Source: Sorghum bicolor (lineage: Eukaryota > Streptophyta > Magnoliopsida > Poales > Poaceae). Taken from it: a DNA stretch of 64,000 nucleotides. The translations under genes and the position numbers were made by a program. The notes below the pieces were generated by a model. That model saw only the letters and a program-made list of their open reading frames with translations, searched no databases and was not told the DNA's origin. Shown piece after piece: positions 50,239 through 61,446 of the stretch; position 1 is the stretch's first letter; each line of letters begins with the position of its first letter. The stretch lies in assembly GCF_000003195.3 (NCBI RefSeq), contig NC_012871.2:47563110-47627109 (forward strand), in the 5' to 3' direction.

Positions 50239-51890
50239 TGTTGACGGTCGTTAAGTATCAAATTTAATTATCAAATAAATAAAGAAAAGGATCCAAATGA
50301 AATAAAGATCTAGACTTAGGGTTTTTTCTGACAGAATTCCACGAGTTTTGGTGTTTGTCTATTTCTGCAGGGGGATATCAGGAAATATGGAAGAAAGGCC
50401 CACATGTCAGGATTACGTAAAGATATTAACGTGCTGCGCAATTATCTTACATCTAGAAGACTCCAGAAGCCACGAGACCGAAGCGGAGGCGAATCGGGGC
50501 CAGAGACAGGGCGCCCGCCCTGTCCAACTGGGCGCCCACCCTGCCCCCAAGTCCAATCAGGACTCTGCTTTGCGGGAAGTCTCCACCGACCTAAAGGATG
50601 AATCTAAACCATACAATCTATGTCGGTTTGATCCAAGGGCCCATATTCACTTGAAGGGACTATAAAACCAGACCCCCTGGCCCCTGGAGGAGAGAGCCTC
50701 TCAACCCTAATTCATTGTTCCATCAAGGGAGAAGAAGCCTCTGATCAAGATTAGAGCCACCACATCAATTAGATATCTAGATTAGCATAGCTACATAGGA
50801 TTAGAACTAGAAGGAGTCAATCTTCGATTGGTTTCCGGATCTGTCAGGAGGATTCTTGGTAATTCTCTAATTGTGCTTCTAATTGCTTTCTAATTATCTT
50901 TGTTCTTCAATATTATGAATATGACTTTGTTCTCCTTCAATATATTGCTTATGACTTTGCTCTACTTGCTTATATTCAAGATTATATTGTTCTTAGTTTA
51001 TCATAGTTATGTACTTGGCTTAGTTAGATACGATCTATATACATGCTTAGGATCGTATAGCGTTTATCCATCGGATCCATGGGTAAATGATAGATATTGT
51101 GTAGGCGTGGTGCTTATACCGTATTTATCTGCGATTGTACCCAATATGCCAGATCGTGGGGTAGTTCGTGATAGTGACAGCTTCATTGATTCTTATATAG
51201 TCCCCCTCTCGTGTATTGGGCTGGCAGAGCAACATTATTACAGGGGAGTGATTGCTATGTTTCTCATATTCCTTGCTAATATCACTATGCATGGGCGTAG
51301 TCTTGTCTAGCAATGATTGCTAAGTATGCTTGCACTAACTATGATATGCTAGACTATATAGTTAAGAATAACTTAGGGAATATTCTTGTAGTTCGTTCTA
51401 ATACCATGCTAATGACTTTCTAGAGTATCTAATTGAGGTGCTTATCATATTTATTATGTGGCTAGATCAGATTAGTTATCCTTGTCACTATTATTATTTC
51501 ATATATCTTTTATGTGACACTTATCCCTGTATGATGAGTTAGATATAATGTTCTCAATTATACATGCAATGATAGATGCTCAATCTCATATTCTATTCTG
51601 TAATCATTAGTGATGATTTCTAATCCCTTCCCAGTGGTAAAAATATAAATAACGATACCTGGAATACTTCCCGGTTAAAATGCTGCATCGGTATTAATCT
51701 GTGCGCTTGCAGATCCTATTCATTATTTATTTAGAAGAGCAATTGCATATTTCAATATCGCGTCTCTTATATCATGCTGGGGATGACAACTTGGCTTAAG
51801 TGGTGTAAGGGATAGGTTTGGCATTTTTGGCACCGTTGCTAGATTTAGAACTTAGTCTACTTTTAGTAATGATGTTAAGAATACCCAACA
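50239..51890 (+). repeat. E3 5' LTR
   Basis: Starts TGTTGACGGTC, ends AATACCCAACA. A TATA box (CTATAAAACC) lies at 50661. GGGCGCCCGCCC-type repeats lie near 50510. A primer-site-like sequence lies inside the LTR at 51821-51840, 71 bp before the real one. Confidence 0.95.
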
Positions 51891-51898
51891 AGCATTTT

Positions 51899-51916
51899 TG
51901 GCGCCGTTGCCAGGGA
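51899..51916 (+). other. E3 primer-binding site (tRNA-Asp type)
   Basis: TGGCGCCGTTGCCAGGGA a few bases after the LTR end matches the site usual for Athila-like and many grass elements, complementary to the 3' end of tRNA-Asp. Confidence 0.85.
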
Positions 51917-52050
51917 AGGTTGATTACTAATCAAGAATAGAATAAAAGATTTTGAGTTATCATTCGCATCACTAATATGATTGAGCTTATCTATTCTCTC
52001 ATACAGTTTTACCCCGATATTTTTCTATTTTATCTTATGCAGGGGAATGT

Positions 52051-54696
52051 ATGAATAGAAGACATCTTCCAGGGAATTTTGTTGACAATCCCGAAGCATT
52101 ATTTAAGAAGACGAGAGCCAAGCTAAAGAAATCATCAACACTTCACGAAGAAGCTTCATCCAATCAAGAAGATCACCGGAACTTGTCTTCAGAGTTCGAA
52201 GCCATGGCGAACAAATCAATCCGCGAGTTCTCAGCTCCCACTACGGACAACATCCGCACTGGACCTGCTGCAGAGATCGACGGCAACTTTGAGCTCAAGC
52301 CTGGACTTATCAACATGGTGCAATCCAACCAGTTCTGTGGGAAGGCACACGAAGATGCTAGTGCTCATTTACAACACTTCCTGGAGATTTGCAACACATT
52401 CACCATAGCAGGAGTTTCCAAAGACGCTATACTACTTCACCTCTTTCCTTTCTCACTGTTAGGAAGAGCGAAGCAGTGGTTCTACGCTACAAAGGAGAAG
52501 AATACTACGTGGGCACTCTGCTCAACAAACTTCCTGGCTAAGTTCTTTCCCATGGGCAAGACCAATGCTCTCCGTGGGAAGATTACAAGTTTTCAGCAAC
52601 AAAATGATGAATCTGTTCCAGAAGCATGGGAGCGCTTTCAAGACTACATCCTAGAATGTCCCCATCATGGAATGGAGAGTTGGCTATTGATGCAGACGTT
52701 TTATCATGGGCTCAGCAACAGTGCCCGAGAGACTATGGATGCTGCAGCTGGAGGAGCATTCTTATCACTTACTATATCACAAGCCACAGCTCTTGTGGAG
52801 AAGATGGCGTCCAATCAAAGCTGGAATGAAGAGAGGACCCAGACACGCAAGAGAGGTGGAGGGATGCATCAGCTGAAGGAGGTAGACATGTTGTCTGCAA
52901 AGCTAGACCTGCTCATGAAGAAGCTCGACGATAGAGCTGGAGACAAGAAAGAAGTTATGCACATCTACGACTCTCACATGACTTGTGAGGAGTGTGGAGA
53001 CACTGGACACTCAAGCAACCACTGCCCTGAGATACTTGAGGATGTGAACTACATCAACAACAACAACAACTACTACAACCGTCCTCAACGAAATCAAGGT
53101 TGGAATCAACAGAGGCCTAACTACTCAGGTAATTATCAAGGTAACAATTCTTACAACAATAATTCTAATAATTTTCCACCTTTGAGAGAGTTAGTGTCTA
53201 CTCAAGGCAAGCTAATGGATAACCTATCTAAGAAATTGGCATCTAATGATAAAATGCTAGAAAATATAAACAATAGAATGGATAATTTTTCTACTGCCAT
53301 CAAGAATCAAATTAGCTTTAATAAAATGATTGAATCTCAGTTAAATGAAATAGCTGCTGCTGTTCCTACTACTAACCCCGGTATACCATCACAACCGGAA
53401 GGATTAGAATCTGCAAATCTTGTAGACATGTTTGATGCAGGTAATTGGAGTAACCCTGTCAATGAATTTTCTACTGACCGTCTGCCGGTCAAGAGAGGCG
53501 ATCCAGGACGCCCCGTCATCCCGATCTCCATCGGCATGGTGGACGTCCCAGAAGCACTCTGTGACTTTGGCTCCAGTGTCAACATTATACCCAGGGTACT
53601 CTATGAGAAATTCTTTACATATCCTTTATTAGAAACAACCATGTGTTTGCAGTTTGCAGATCAGACGATAACCTTTCCAAAAGGAATCGTGAGGAATCTT
53701 TGTGTCCGAGTTGGTACCTTGTATGCACCAGCAGACTTCGTAGTGGTAGAGACCGGAAATGATGAAAGAGCACCTATCATCTTAGGGAGGCCATTCTTGA
53801 ACACCACGGGAGCTATCATCTACGCCAGTGCTGCCAAGATCAGTTTCTATGTCAAAGAGAAGAAGGAAACATTTTTCTTCAAGAACAAGACTACACAAAT
53901 TCAAGATCAATCCAGACGTAAATCAAGGAAGAGGACCAACAGGAGAAACAGGAACAAGCAAGTGTGGACCGAGTCAGCTAAGATGGTCACTGTAGTCCAT
54001 GGAGGCCAAGATCACCAACTGAAGTCACCGTTTTTGACCAAGAAGGACGACCCAGGAATGCCAAGCATTTACTGCTCCATAAATGGATACAACTTCTACA
54101 AGACGATTTGCGACACCGGATCAGGCACCAACATAATGGCCGCAGTCACCTATCGGCTCTTGTTCGGGACCATGCCACTAAGAACAACATACATTCAGCT
54201 CCAGATGGCAGATCAGACATTTCGAGAAGTTAAAGGAATAGTATCTGATGTCCCAGTCAAAATAGACGATCACTTTGTCTACACAGACTTTCAAGTTGTT
54301 GACATGGGAGAAGACGAATATGATCCACCCATCATCCTTGGAAGACCGTTCCTCAGCACCGTTAAAGCAATTATCTACATTGGAACCGGAGAAGTCCATA
54401 TGCACTTCCCCTCAGAGAAGGTACGCCGTTATTTTACTGACCCTAACTATATCGTTGAAGAATCTAAGCAGGTCAGAAAGAGACGCAACCGCAACCAGAG
54501 GAGGCAGATCATCAAGGATGGATGGGCAGACTATGAAGGAGAAGTTGTAAGGTCAGAAGACGTTGAGTTTAAACAGAATTATCTAGAGGAGATTGAAGCA
54601 CCGAGTCAGGTATGGAAGATGAAGATAACTATACAAGAAGAGGAGGCGCTGCCGGAAGTACCGACTACGCCACCCAACGAACCTCAGGACGATTAA
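52051..54696 (+). CDS. E3 Gag-protease with two tandem aspartyl-protease domains (881 aa)
   Basis: Intact frame from MNRRHLPGNFVDN. Residues about 90-290 are a retrotransposon gag domain (LLGRAKQWFYA; SVPEAWERFQDYI). A zinc knuckle is C312-X2-C315-X4-H320-X4-C325. An Asn/Tyr-rich stretch is at about 335-380, and a coiled coil at about 390-440. Then two protease-like domains follow: the first with D505 in CDFGSSVNII and a later IILGRPFL, the second with D688 in CDTGSGTNIM and again IILGRPFL. The first has DFG where active enzymes have DTG or DSG; the second is canonical. There is no polymerase. The C-terminus is acidic. Gag would assemble particles; the protease would cleave it. The start is the first ATG after the leader, which begins at the primer site. 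Confidence 0.92.
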   Translation: MNRRHLPGNFVDNPEALFKKTRAKLKKSSTLHEEASSNQEDHRNLSSEFEAMANKSIREFSAPTTDNIRTGPAAEIDGNFELKPGLINMVQSNQFCGKAHEDASAHLQHFLEICNTFTIAGVSKDAILLHLFPFSLLGRAKQWFYATKEKNTTWALCSTNFLAKFFPMGKTNALRGKITSFQQQNDESVPEAWERFQDYILECPHHGMESWLLMQTFYHGLSNSARETMDAAAGGAFLSLTISQATALVEKMASNQSWNEERTQTRKRGGGMHQLKEVDMLSAKLDLLMKKLDDRAGDKKEVMHIYDSHMTCEECGDTGHSSNHCPEILEDVNYINNNNNYYNRPQRNQGWNQQRPNYSGNYQGNNSYNNNSNNFPPLRELVSTQGKLMDNLSKKLASNDKMLENINNRMDNFSTAIKNQISFNKMIESQLNEIAAAVPTTNPGIPSQPEGLESANLVDMFDAGNWSNPVNEFSTDRLPVKRGDPGRPVIPISIGMVDVPEALCDFGSSVNIIPRVLYEKFFTYPLLETTMCLQFADQTITFPKGIVRNLCVRVGTLYAPADFVVVETGNDERAPIILGRPFLNTTGAIIYASAAKISFYVKEKKETFFFKNKTTQIQDQSRRKSRKRTNRRNRNKQVWTESAKMVTVVHGGQDHQLKSPFLTKKDDPGMPSIYCSINGYNFYKTICDTGSGTNIMAAVTYRLLFGTMPLRTTYIQLQMADQTFREVKGIVSDVPVKIDDHFVYTDFQVVDMGEDEYDPPIILGRPFLSTVKAIIYIGTGEVHMHFPSEKVRRYFTDPNYIVEESKQVRKRRNRNQRRQIIKDGWADYEGEVVRSEDVEFKQNYLEEIEAPSQVWKMKITIQEEEALPEVPTTPPNEPQDD

Positions 54697-56903
54697 GAAA
54701 TTGGAGAGTCCCGTTCGGAGGACTTAAAAACACCGAACGCCTTGCCAAGAGGTAAACTTGGTAGTTATCCTTTCCCTTTCAATTATTTTTAATAGTTTAC
54801 TTAGTTAATCATATTCATACTATCTTAAAAAATAAAATAAAAGAAAATAAAAATATGAAAAAACAGTAAGCCCCATGTGAGTAGACGAGTGGCATAAAAC
54901 TCATAAGTACATTCACTGTGGTGGCATAAAAATAAAATAAATATTTTTCTGCTTTATAAAATAAATAAAAAATATATATATATATAAAAACAGGGAGTAA
55001 AAATTATTAAGGAGTCTCAAGATGATGAAGGCTATATATTTATGCTAACACTTAACCAGTTCCACAAGCTTTGTTGTCTATTTGAGCTCCACAGAATTTA
55101 AGAAGACTAGCAGACGGAGGACATTCTAATCGCTGTCAGAATACTGCTGACTTTCAAATACACCTCTGCCACCTGCTAGCTACATCAAGAGAAATTACGT
55201 CAAAATTCAGCTTGGGGGAGAGCACCCCCATTTATCCCGATAAGTATTTCTATCTATCTTTATACTTATACTATTTTAGAATATTAATACACATAAACTA
55301 TGGGAAAACCAAATAAAGATTTGAAGCTTATATATGTCTTTTTCTTAGTGTGTTTAATAAATAAATAAAGTGGCTATGCTAATCTGTATCTAAATAAAAC
55401 TTAAGCATGGATATGATGAATAGTTGCTCTGCCTAATTTACACATTTTAAGTTCTCTCTCAAGTTTAGATATAACTGTTATAATTTAAAGCTTGCTCTAG
55501 ACCTAAACTTGTGGGATGAAAACTTGATCTGAAGTCTAAGTTGTTAACGGATACGATATGGGAAGGTTGAGCTGTTGTTTATCTGTTCCTAGAGATGCTA
55601 GAATTCTGGAGAATTTTATCTTTGAAAATATTTAAAAAGTTGCATGATGAGTTCCTGTATGATGAGAGCTTTAAATTCCTACCACAGCCATATATACATG
55701 CTTGCTAGACTTTAAGCCACACATTTATTATTTACTGCTTATGAGCATTGAGTGTGGTCAAGCTGTGTAGACCCTTAGGAGCTTGTCATGTGGTTAAATC
55801 AAGATTTCACTTGCACGTTCACTCATATATGCTACTTCTATTCCGGAAGTACCATCCACATATATCTATTCATTTCCATCTCCAGAACCACCTGAAAATA
55901 TTCTACTCCTAATCCGGGAGAGAATAACCAAAAATATTTTCTGTTTTCCCTTGTGAAATAAATGCTCAAGTTATCTTGTTACTACCACTTGCTATATTAT
56001 CTCAAGAGATGAATGCTCTAAAAAAAAGAGAGAGAAGAAAAAAAAGATACGAGGAAATAAAAAGGAGCAAGTGCTCGGAACCTTGAAAGAAAAGAAAAAG
56101 AGTGAGACGAGAGGTAAAAATGGACAAGTGTCCGACAGTAGAATTAGGGGTGCAAGATACCCACCTGAGAGAAAAGAAAAAGAAGAGCATCTCATTCTCC
56201 TCATAAAGTTTCAAAAGCAAGGAAGGTATGTATCCCCTCAAAGAGCAAAGTAGAATTAGACTTCCACCACCATTGATTTCACCATTGTTATCACCATCAT
56301 CACCATATACCATTCATTCGCCACACATGTACATCTTGATTAAACTTATTGACTTGTTACTTTGGATCCATGGTTTGACTATGCAATAAATGTCTTGTAA
56401 GTATGTATATTTTATCTCCCACCTATGAGCTCCAGATATTAAAGCCATATTAGAGTAGGGTGAGAGAGAAGGTAATGTCACTATGCTTTATACCACAAAT
56501 ACCACATATCTTGAGAGAAGGCATATACCATCAATGCCTTGGTAAGGATCCAAAAATACCACAAAAGATAGACCTGAGAGAATCATACAAGGAATCTCTG
56601 AGTTTTATTTGAAAATTTGCAAAAAAAAACCCCAGAGCTATAGCTGATCAAGAATAAGAGACATGGCACTTGGCTAGACGGTTCTATCTTTTAACCACTC
56701 AAGACAGAAGTGACAGTTACAAGTCCCATGGTGGAGGAAAAGTAAGTAAGTTTTAAGTCTTGACAGTTTACTCTAACTCAGAGATGAGATCTTATTTAAA
56801 AGCATGTGTACCGTCAAATTTTTAAAGATATTGCAACTACTTCTGATCCATAGCTAAGTCTATCCTTGCTCAGGGACAAGCAAGAGGTAAGCTTGGGGGA
56901 GTT
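54697..56903 (+). other. E3 long non-coding 3' region
   Basis: 2.2 kb, AT-rich, no supported gene. It contains an (AT)n run at about 54975, a polypurine-like AGCTTGGGGGAGAG at about 55212, and a purine-rich strand bias at about 56020-56110. It ends with the real polypurine tract. This is where an autonomous relative would carry the rest of pol or an env-like gene. Confidence 0.75.
56889..56901 (+). other. E3 polypurine tract
   Basis: AAGCTTGGGGGAG just before TGTTGACGG of the 3' LTR. E4 has a nearly identical sequence before its 3' LTR (63172-63188). Confidence 0.8.
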
Positions 56904-58555
56904 TGTTGACGGTCCTTAAGTATCAAATTTAATTATCAAATAAATAAAGAAAAGGATCCAAATGAAATAAAGATCTAGACTTAGGGTTTTATCTGACAGA
57001 ATTCCACGAGTTTTGGTGTTTGTCTATTTCTGCAGGGGGATATCAGGAAATATGGAAGAAAGGCCCACATGTCAGGATTACGTAAAGATATTAACGTGCT
57101 GCGCAATTATCTTACATCTAGAAGACTCCAGAAGCCACGAGACCGAAGCGGAGGCGAATCGGGGCCAGAGACAGGGCGCCCGCCCTGTCCAACTGGGCAC
57201 CCGCCCTGCCCCCAAGTCCAATCAGGACTCTGCTTTGCGGGAAGTCTCCACCGACCTAAAGGATGAATCTAAACCATACAATCTATGTCGGTTTGATCCA
57301 AGGGCCCATATTCACTTGAAGGGACTATAAAACCAGACCCCCTGGCCCCTGGAGGAGAGAGCCTCTCAACCCTAATTCATTGTTCCATCAAGGGAGAAGA
57401 AGCCTCTGATCAAGATTAGAGCCACCACATCAATTAGATATCTAGATTAGCATAGCTACATAGGATTAGAACTAGAAGGAGTCAATCTTCGATTGGTTTC
57501 CGGATCTGTCAGGAGGATTCTTGGTAATTCTCTAATTGTGCTTCTAATTGCTTTCTAATTATCTTTGTTCTTCAATATTATGAATATGACTTTGTTCTAC
57601 TTCAATATATTGCTTATGACTTTGCTCTACTTGCTTATATTCAAGATTATATTGTTCTTAGTTTATCATAGTTATGTACTTGGCTTAGTTAGATACGATC
57701 TATAAAAATGCTTAGGATCGTATAGCGTTTATCCATCGGATCCATGGGTAAATGATAGATATTGTGTAGGCGTGGTGCTTATACCGTATTTATCTGCGAT
57801 TGTACCCAATATGCCAGATCGTGGGGTAGTTCGTGATAGTGACAGCTTCATTGATTCTTATATAGTCCCCCTCTCGTGTATTGGGCTGGCAGAGCAACAT
57901 TATTATAGGGGAGTGATTGCTATGTTTCTCATATTCCTTGCTAATATCACTATGCATGGGCGTAGTCTTGTCTAGCAATGATTGCTAAGTATGCTTGCAC
58001 TAACTATGATATGCTAGACTATATAGTTAAGAATAACTTAGGGAATATTCTTGTAGTTCGTTCTAACACCATGCTAATGACTTTCTAGAGTATCTAATTG
58101 AGGTGCTTATCATATTTATTATGTGGCTAGATCAGATTAGTTATCCTTGTCACTATTATTATTTCATATATCGTTTATGTGACACTTATCCCTGTATCAT
58201 GAGTTAGATATAATGTTCTCAATTATACATACAATGATAGATGCTCAATCTCATATTCTATTCTGTAATCATTAGTGATGATTTCTAATCCCTTCCCAAT
58301 GGTAAAAATATAAATAACGATACCTGGAATACTTCCCGGTTAAAATCCTGCATCGGTATTAATCTGTGCGCTTGCAGATCCTATTCATTATTTATTTAGA
58401 AGAGCAATTGCATATTTCAATACCGCGTCTCTTATATCATGCTGGGGATGACAACTTGGCTTAAGTGGTGTAAGGGATAGGTTTCGCATTTTTGGCACCG
58501 TTGCTAGATTTAGAACTTAGTCTACTTTTAGTAATGATGTTAAGAATACCCAACA
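56904..58555 (+). repeat. E3 3' LTR
   Basis: 1652 bp, same length and termini as the 5' copy, with scattered substitutions only. TATA box at 57326. Internal primer-site relic at 58486-58505. Confidence 0.95.
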
Positions 58556-58560
58556 GTCGC

Positions 58561-59417
58561 CGGCAACGGCCGCCCTGACCCGGGCCGTGACTTCATCGTC
58601 CGCCGGAGCCTCGTTGGACATCCGGCACGCCTCGAGGTCCCAGGACGAAACGCCGGGACCCATCTCATCCATCCTCAGTGGCCGAGACATCAGCGGGAGG
58701 ACTCTCCGATGATGGACGGCCGAGAGGACGAGAGCGGCGGACAGGCCCTCCACGCGTAGCTTCTTCAAGGCGTCGAGGAGGGGGTCGAGCCGCGACTGCT
58801 AGACTTGGACGACGCCGTACGTCCAGTTCCTCGGACGCTCCGTGATTAAACGGCCGGTGTAGGCAGGAAGGAGGTCATCGTCGTTCCTCAGGTAAAACCA
58901 CTGGGAGTCCCATCCGGTGTGGTTCGAGAACAATCCCACCGGGATGTACTCGCGTGGCCTCTCCGTCTTCCCCGTCTTCAGCACCAGGTTGAGGCACCCA
59001 GCCTGCACAGGTTTCCTCACTCCAGCGGCTCCGGCGGGGGCGTTGAAGAGCTCACCCCTATAGAGGTGGAGCCACAGGTCCCAGTGGGGCATCATCCCCA
59101 AATAGCCCTCACACACCGCGCTAAAGACCGCCGCGACGGTGATGGCATCGGGGGAGAAGTGCTGGAGCTCCACCCCGTAATGGTGGCAGAGCGCCCGCAT
59201 GAAGCGACTCGGAGGAGCGCCCAGGCCGTGGCGGTGGAACTTGGCGAATGAAACCACGTAGCCCTTGGGCGGCTTGGGCTCCCGGTGGCGCGATCCACTC
59301 CGGCGACGATAACGAAGTGCGGCGGCGTAGGAGTCCCTCCCTCTCGAGCTCCAGCAACCGGCGCTCCGTCATCGACGACGGGCGCCAGTCGTCGGCGGCG
59401 ACGAGTCTCATAGGCAT
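58561..59417 (-). pseudogene. E2 antisense gene, proximal part ('putative gypsy type transposon' domain)
   Basis: The ATG is at 59417 (MPMRLVAADDWRPSSMTERR), about 125 bp after a TATA box on the same strand. A one-base shift lies near 59280, after which the family domain reads on: FAKFHRHGLGAPPSRFM, YGVELQHFSPDAI, EGYLGMMPHWDLWLHLY. A TAG at 58799 (probable former CAG) interrupts it, and the frame continues to E3 at 58561. The protein is homologous in order and motifs to E1's 37869-38587. The function is unknown; this class is common in grass genomes and is often annotated as a transposon protein. Confidence 0.77.
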
Positions 59418-59542
59418 CCTTGGGTGGAAGGAAGGCGGATTCGCTACTGCTCGAGGGTGCGCGCGTGTGTGAGATGGCAAGGGAGCAAAGGCAGGAATGA
59501 GGGCAGAAGGCAGAAGGGAGAACGGCAACCGGGCCACGGGAT

Positions 59543-59549
59543 TTTTATA
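59543..59549 (-). promoter_or_regulatory. TATA box of the E2 antisense gene
   Basis: The minus strand reads CTATAAAAAT in a GC-rich context, about 125 bp upstream of ATG 59417. E1 has a TATA-like sequence at an equivalent distance from its own antisense ATG. Confidence 0.65.
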
Positions 59550-60333
59550 GACGGCAACCACCAACGGATAGATCCGATAAATACGTTAACTCCTCCCCAT
59601 AAATGTGCCGCCTAACGGTCTTTTTCCTCTCACAGACGGGACGCTACGGATTCCGCGCCGATACAGTGTCACAACGGCTGCCGCCTAAAAAGACGCACCC
59701 AACGGGCAAAAAGGCGAACCGTCACGGCCTCTTCCTTCCCTTGTAAGCCAAGGTACGTACCTATGAAAGTCTCGAGAGGTCGCAGGCTGACCCTCCGAAA
59801 GGGTTCGACAGCCGATCTCGAGCACCAGAGTCAGGGATGCCCGGCAAGTGGTCGAAAATCGAGGCCCGCCTCGATAACTCGCTGGGGATGTCCAAGGTAG
59901 GGTCGAGACAGTCGAGAGGAATCCCCTTGATGGGAGGCATCGAGCCACTGGACTCTATCGAATGAGACCAGCATCCCCGACCACATCGACCCCACTTTAT
60001 GAGAACGCCTTCGGGCTACAGCTGACCTCCTCGAAAGGGGCACAGGTTCTCACTTGGACTACCCGTTAGGAACTCAATCTAAGGTGGATGACGCTCGCTC
60101 TATCGAGAGTACATCGAAACCCCCGCGCAGAACGAGCCAATCAGAACCTTCCACCAGAGGTGTCGACAGCGTTTCTGCACATTAGGCGATATAACCCTCG
60201 AAGGAGTCAAAAAACTCCTCCAAGGGCTCGGGGGCTACCCCCGCGGGGTCGCTCGCGCCCCCCCACGGAACCTCGACTATGAAATATAGCCTCCACTCGA
60301 GCGCCAGCGCTCAAATGGAGACTCGGGGGCTAC
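59550..60333 (+). other. E2 3' tail up to polypurine tract
   Basis: Nearly 0.8 kb with no supported gene, GC-rich, with repeated TCGAG-type motifs. It contains polypurine-like GGCTCGGGGGCTAC (about 60226) and GACTCGGGGGCTAC (60320-60333) ending at the 3' LTR. The second is the likely functional tract. It is also the upstream region of the antisense gene. Confidence 0.65.
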
Positions 60334-61401
60334 TGTCGACGATATCAGTATGGGGTACCCCAACTGATGTCCATGTCAGGATTATCCATACACAATTCGA
60401 GGCCTCCTACTCGACGCTCTACCCAGTCATGTGTACGGTCATCAACGACCGCAGCCTCGAAGACGGAAAGGGCGTCGAGCGAATCGGTCAGGGCTCGAGC
60501 GCCAGCTACCGTCGGATGCGGAAACAGGCTCGAGCGAATCGGAAGGCGTCAAGCGCAAGGACGCCACCCGCTGCCTGACGTAGGCACGGGAGCTAGGGCA
60601 TTTAATGCGCCTGTTGCGTGCTCACCTAACACGCCAGTCACGGTAAGTGTGATAGGAAACAGGCACGTGTCCCGTCATTCTTTTTGCAGCCTTCTCCACC
60701 AAACGATCCAAAGCATGTCAGGACGCAGGAAGCAGGGTTGGAATGTCTAATCAAGACCCCCTCGAGACAGCCCAGGTCAGCGCTCTGGCAAGCAGGGCGC
60801 TACACGGCGTCCGACCCTCGACCAGACACATTTCCTTCCTGGGGAAGGGTTGGGCGTCGAAAGACAGCACTACAACTACTCTGACGCATCTGGCGCCATG
60901 ACGTACAGGCGTGCGACCGATAATCCAGCCCAAGACGGTGCACAGAGCAGGATACAGGGGCACGCGTAATCATCATCAAGCTACCAGGACGGGAGGGCTC
61001 GAGACCACGCCGGTACGGAGGCCTCAAGTAGGTCAGCGCGCCATGCCTCTATCGACCCCTACTCTGACGCCTATACTTGTACCCTAGGCTCCTCCTTGGA
61101 ACTATAAAAGGGGAGACCGGGAAGAAATACAGAGACGCAATACTCCACAACACAACACATCACACCAGCCATACGTAGTAGTGCAACTCGCACCGCCACA
61201 CTCCATACCATGCTTGTATTCACCCCTGTACAAGCACTTAGGTGCAAAATAATACAAACTCTCCCTCCCCCGCTGGACGTAGGGCTTTCTCTTGCCCGAA
61301 CCAGGATAAATCTTTGTGTCTTTTTGCATCACCATCTCGAAACGGGAACACGCATACAAATTCACTAGTGGGTGTGACCCCCCGGGGGGAAAACACCGAC
61401 A
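60334..61401 (+). repeat. E2 3' LTR
   Basis: 1068 bp, TGTCGACGATATCAG to AACACCGACA; TATA box at 61103. It differs from the 5' copy at several dozen, mostly transition, positions. Confidence 0.94.
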
Positions 61402-61446
61402 GCGTGCAACTGCTGGGCGAGATCCTACGGATACACTGATGGCCTC

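Larger units (their letters stand above)
50239..58555 (+). mobile_element. E3: gag-protease-only Ty3/Gypsy element, likely non-autonomous
   Basis: LTRs of exactly equal length (1652 bp: 50239-51890 and 56904-58555) flank 5.0 kb with one gene (52051-54696). The target duplication is a perfect GTCGC (50234-50238, 58556-58560). The primer site is of tRNA-Asp type. No RT, RNase H or integrase motif exists in any frame, so enzymes must come from elsewhere. It inserted in an exon of E2's antisense gene. The LTRs differ at about 17 positions by eye (about 1 percent), the youngest full element here apart from solo LTR E5, which cannot be dated. Confidence 0.93.
38673..61401 (+). mobile_element. E2: Tat-lineage Ty3/Gypsy retrotransposon, with E3 nested inside
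   Basis: Two 1068-bp LTRs (38673-39740, 60334-61401) flank a primer site, gag-pol (39799-46185), a spliced antisense gene (59417 down to 46734, split by E3) and a 3' tail with a polypurine-like GACTCGGGGGCTAC. Target duplications are GTGTG (38668-38672) and GCGTG (61402-61406); the single difference is a CpG-to-TpG change. It inserted into the 5' leader of E1's antisense gene. By eye the LTRs differ at several dozen sites, mostly transitions, so E2 is clearly older than E3. Confidence 0.92.

Noticed and set aside
50900..51310. 136-aa frame in the E3 5' LTR
   Set aside because: Hydrophobic, AT-rich translation of LTR sequence; in the 3' LTR the same region is open only for 67 codons.
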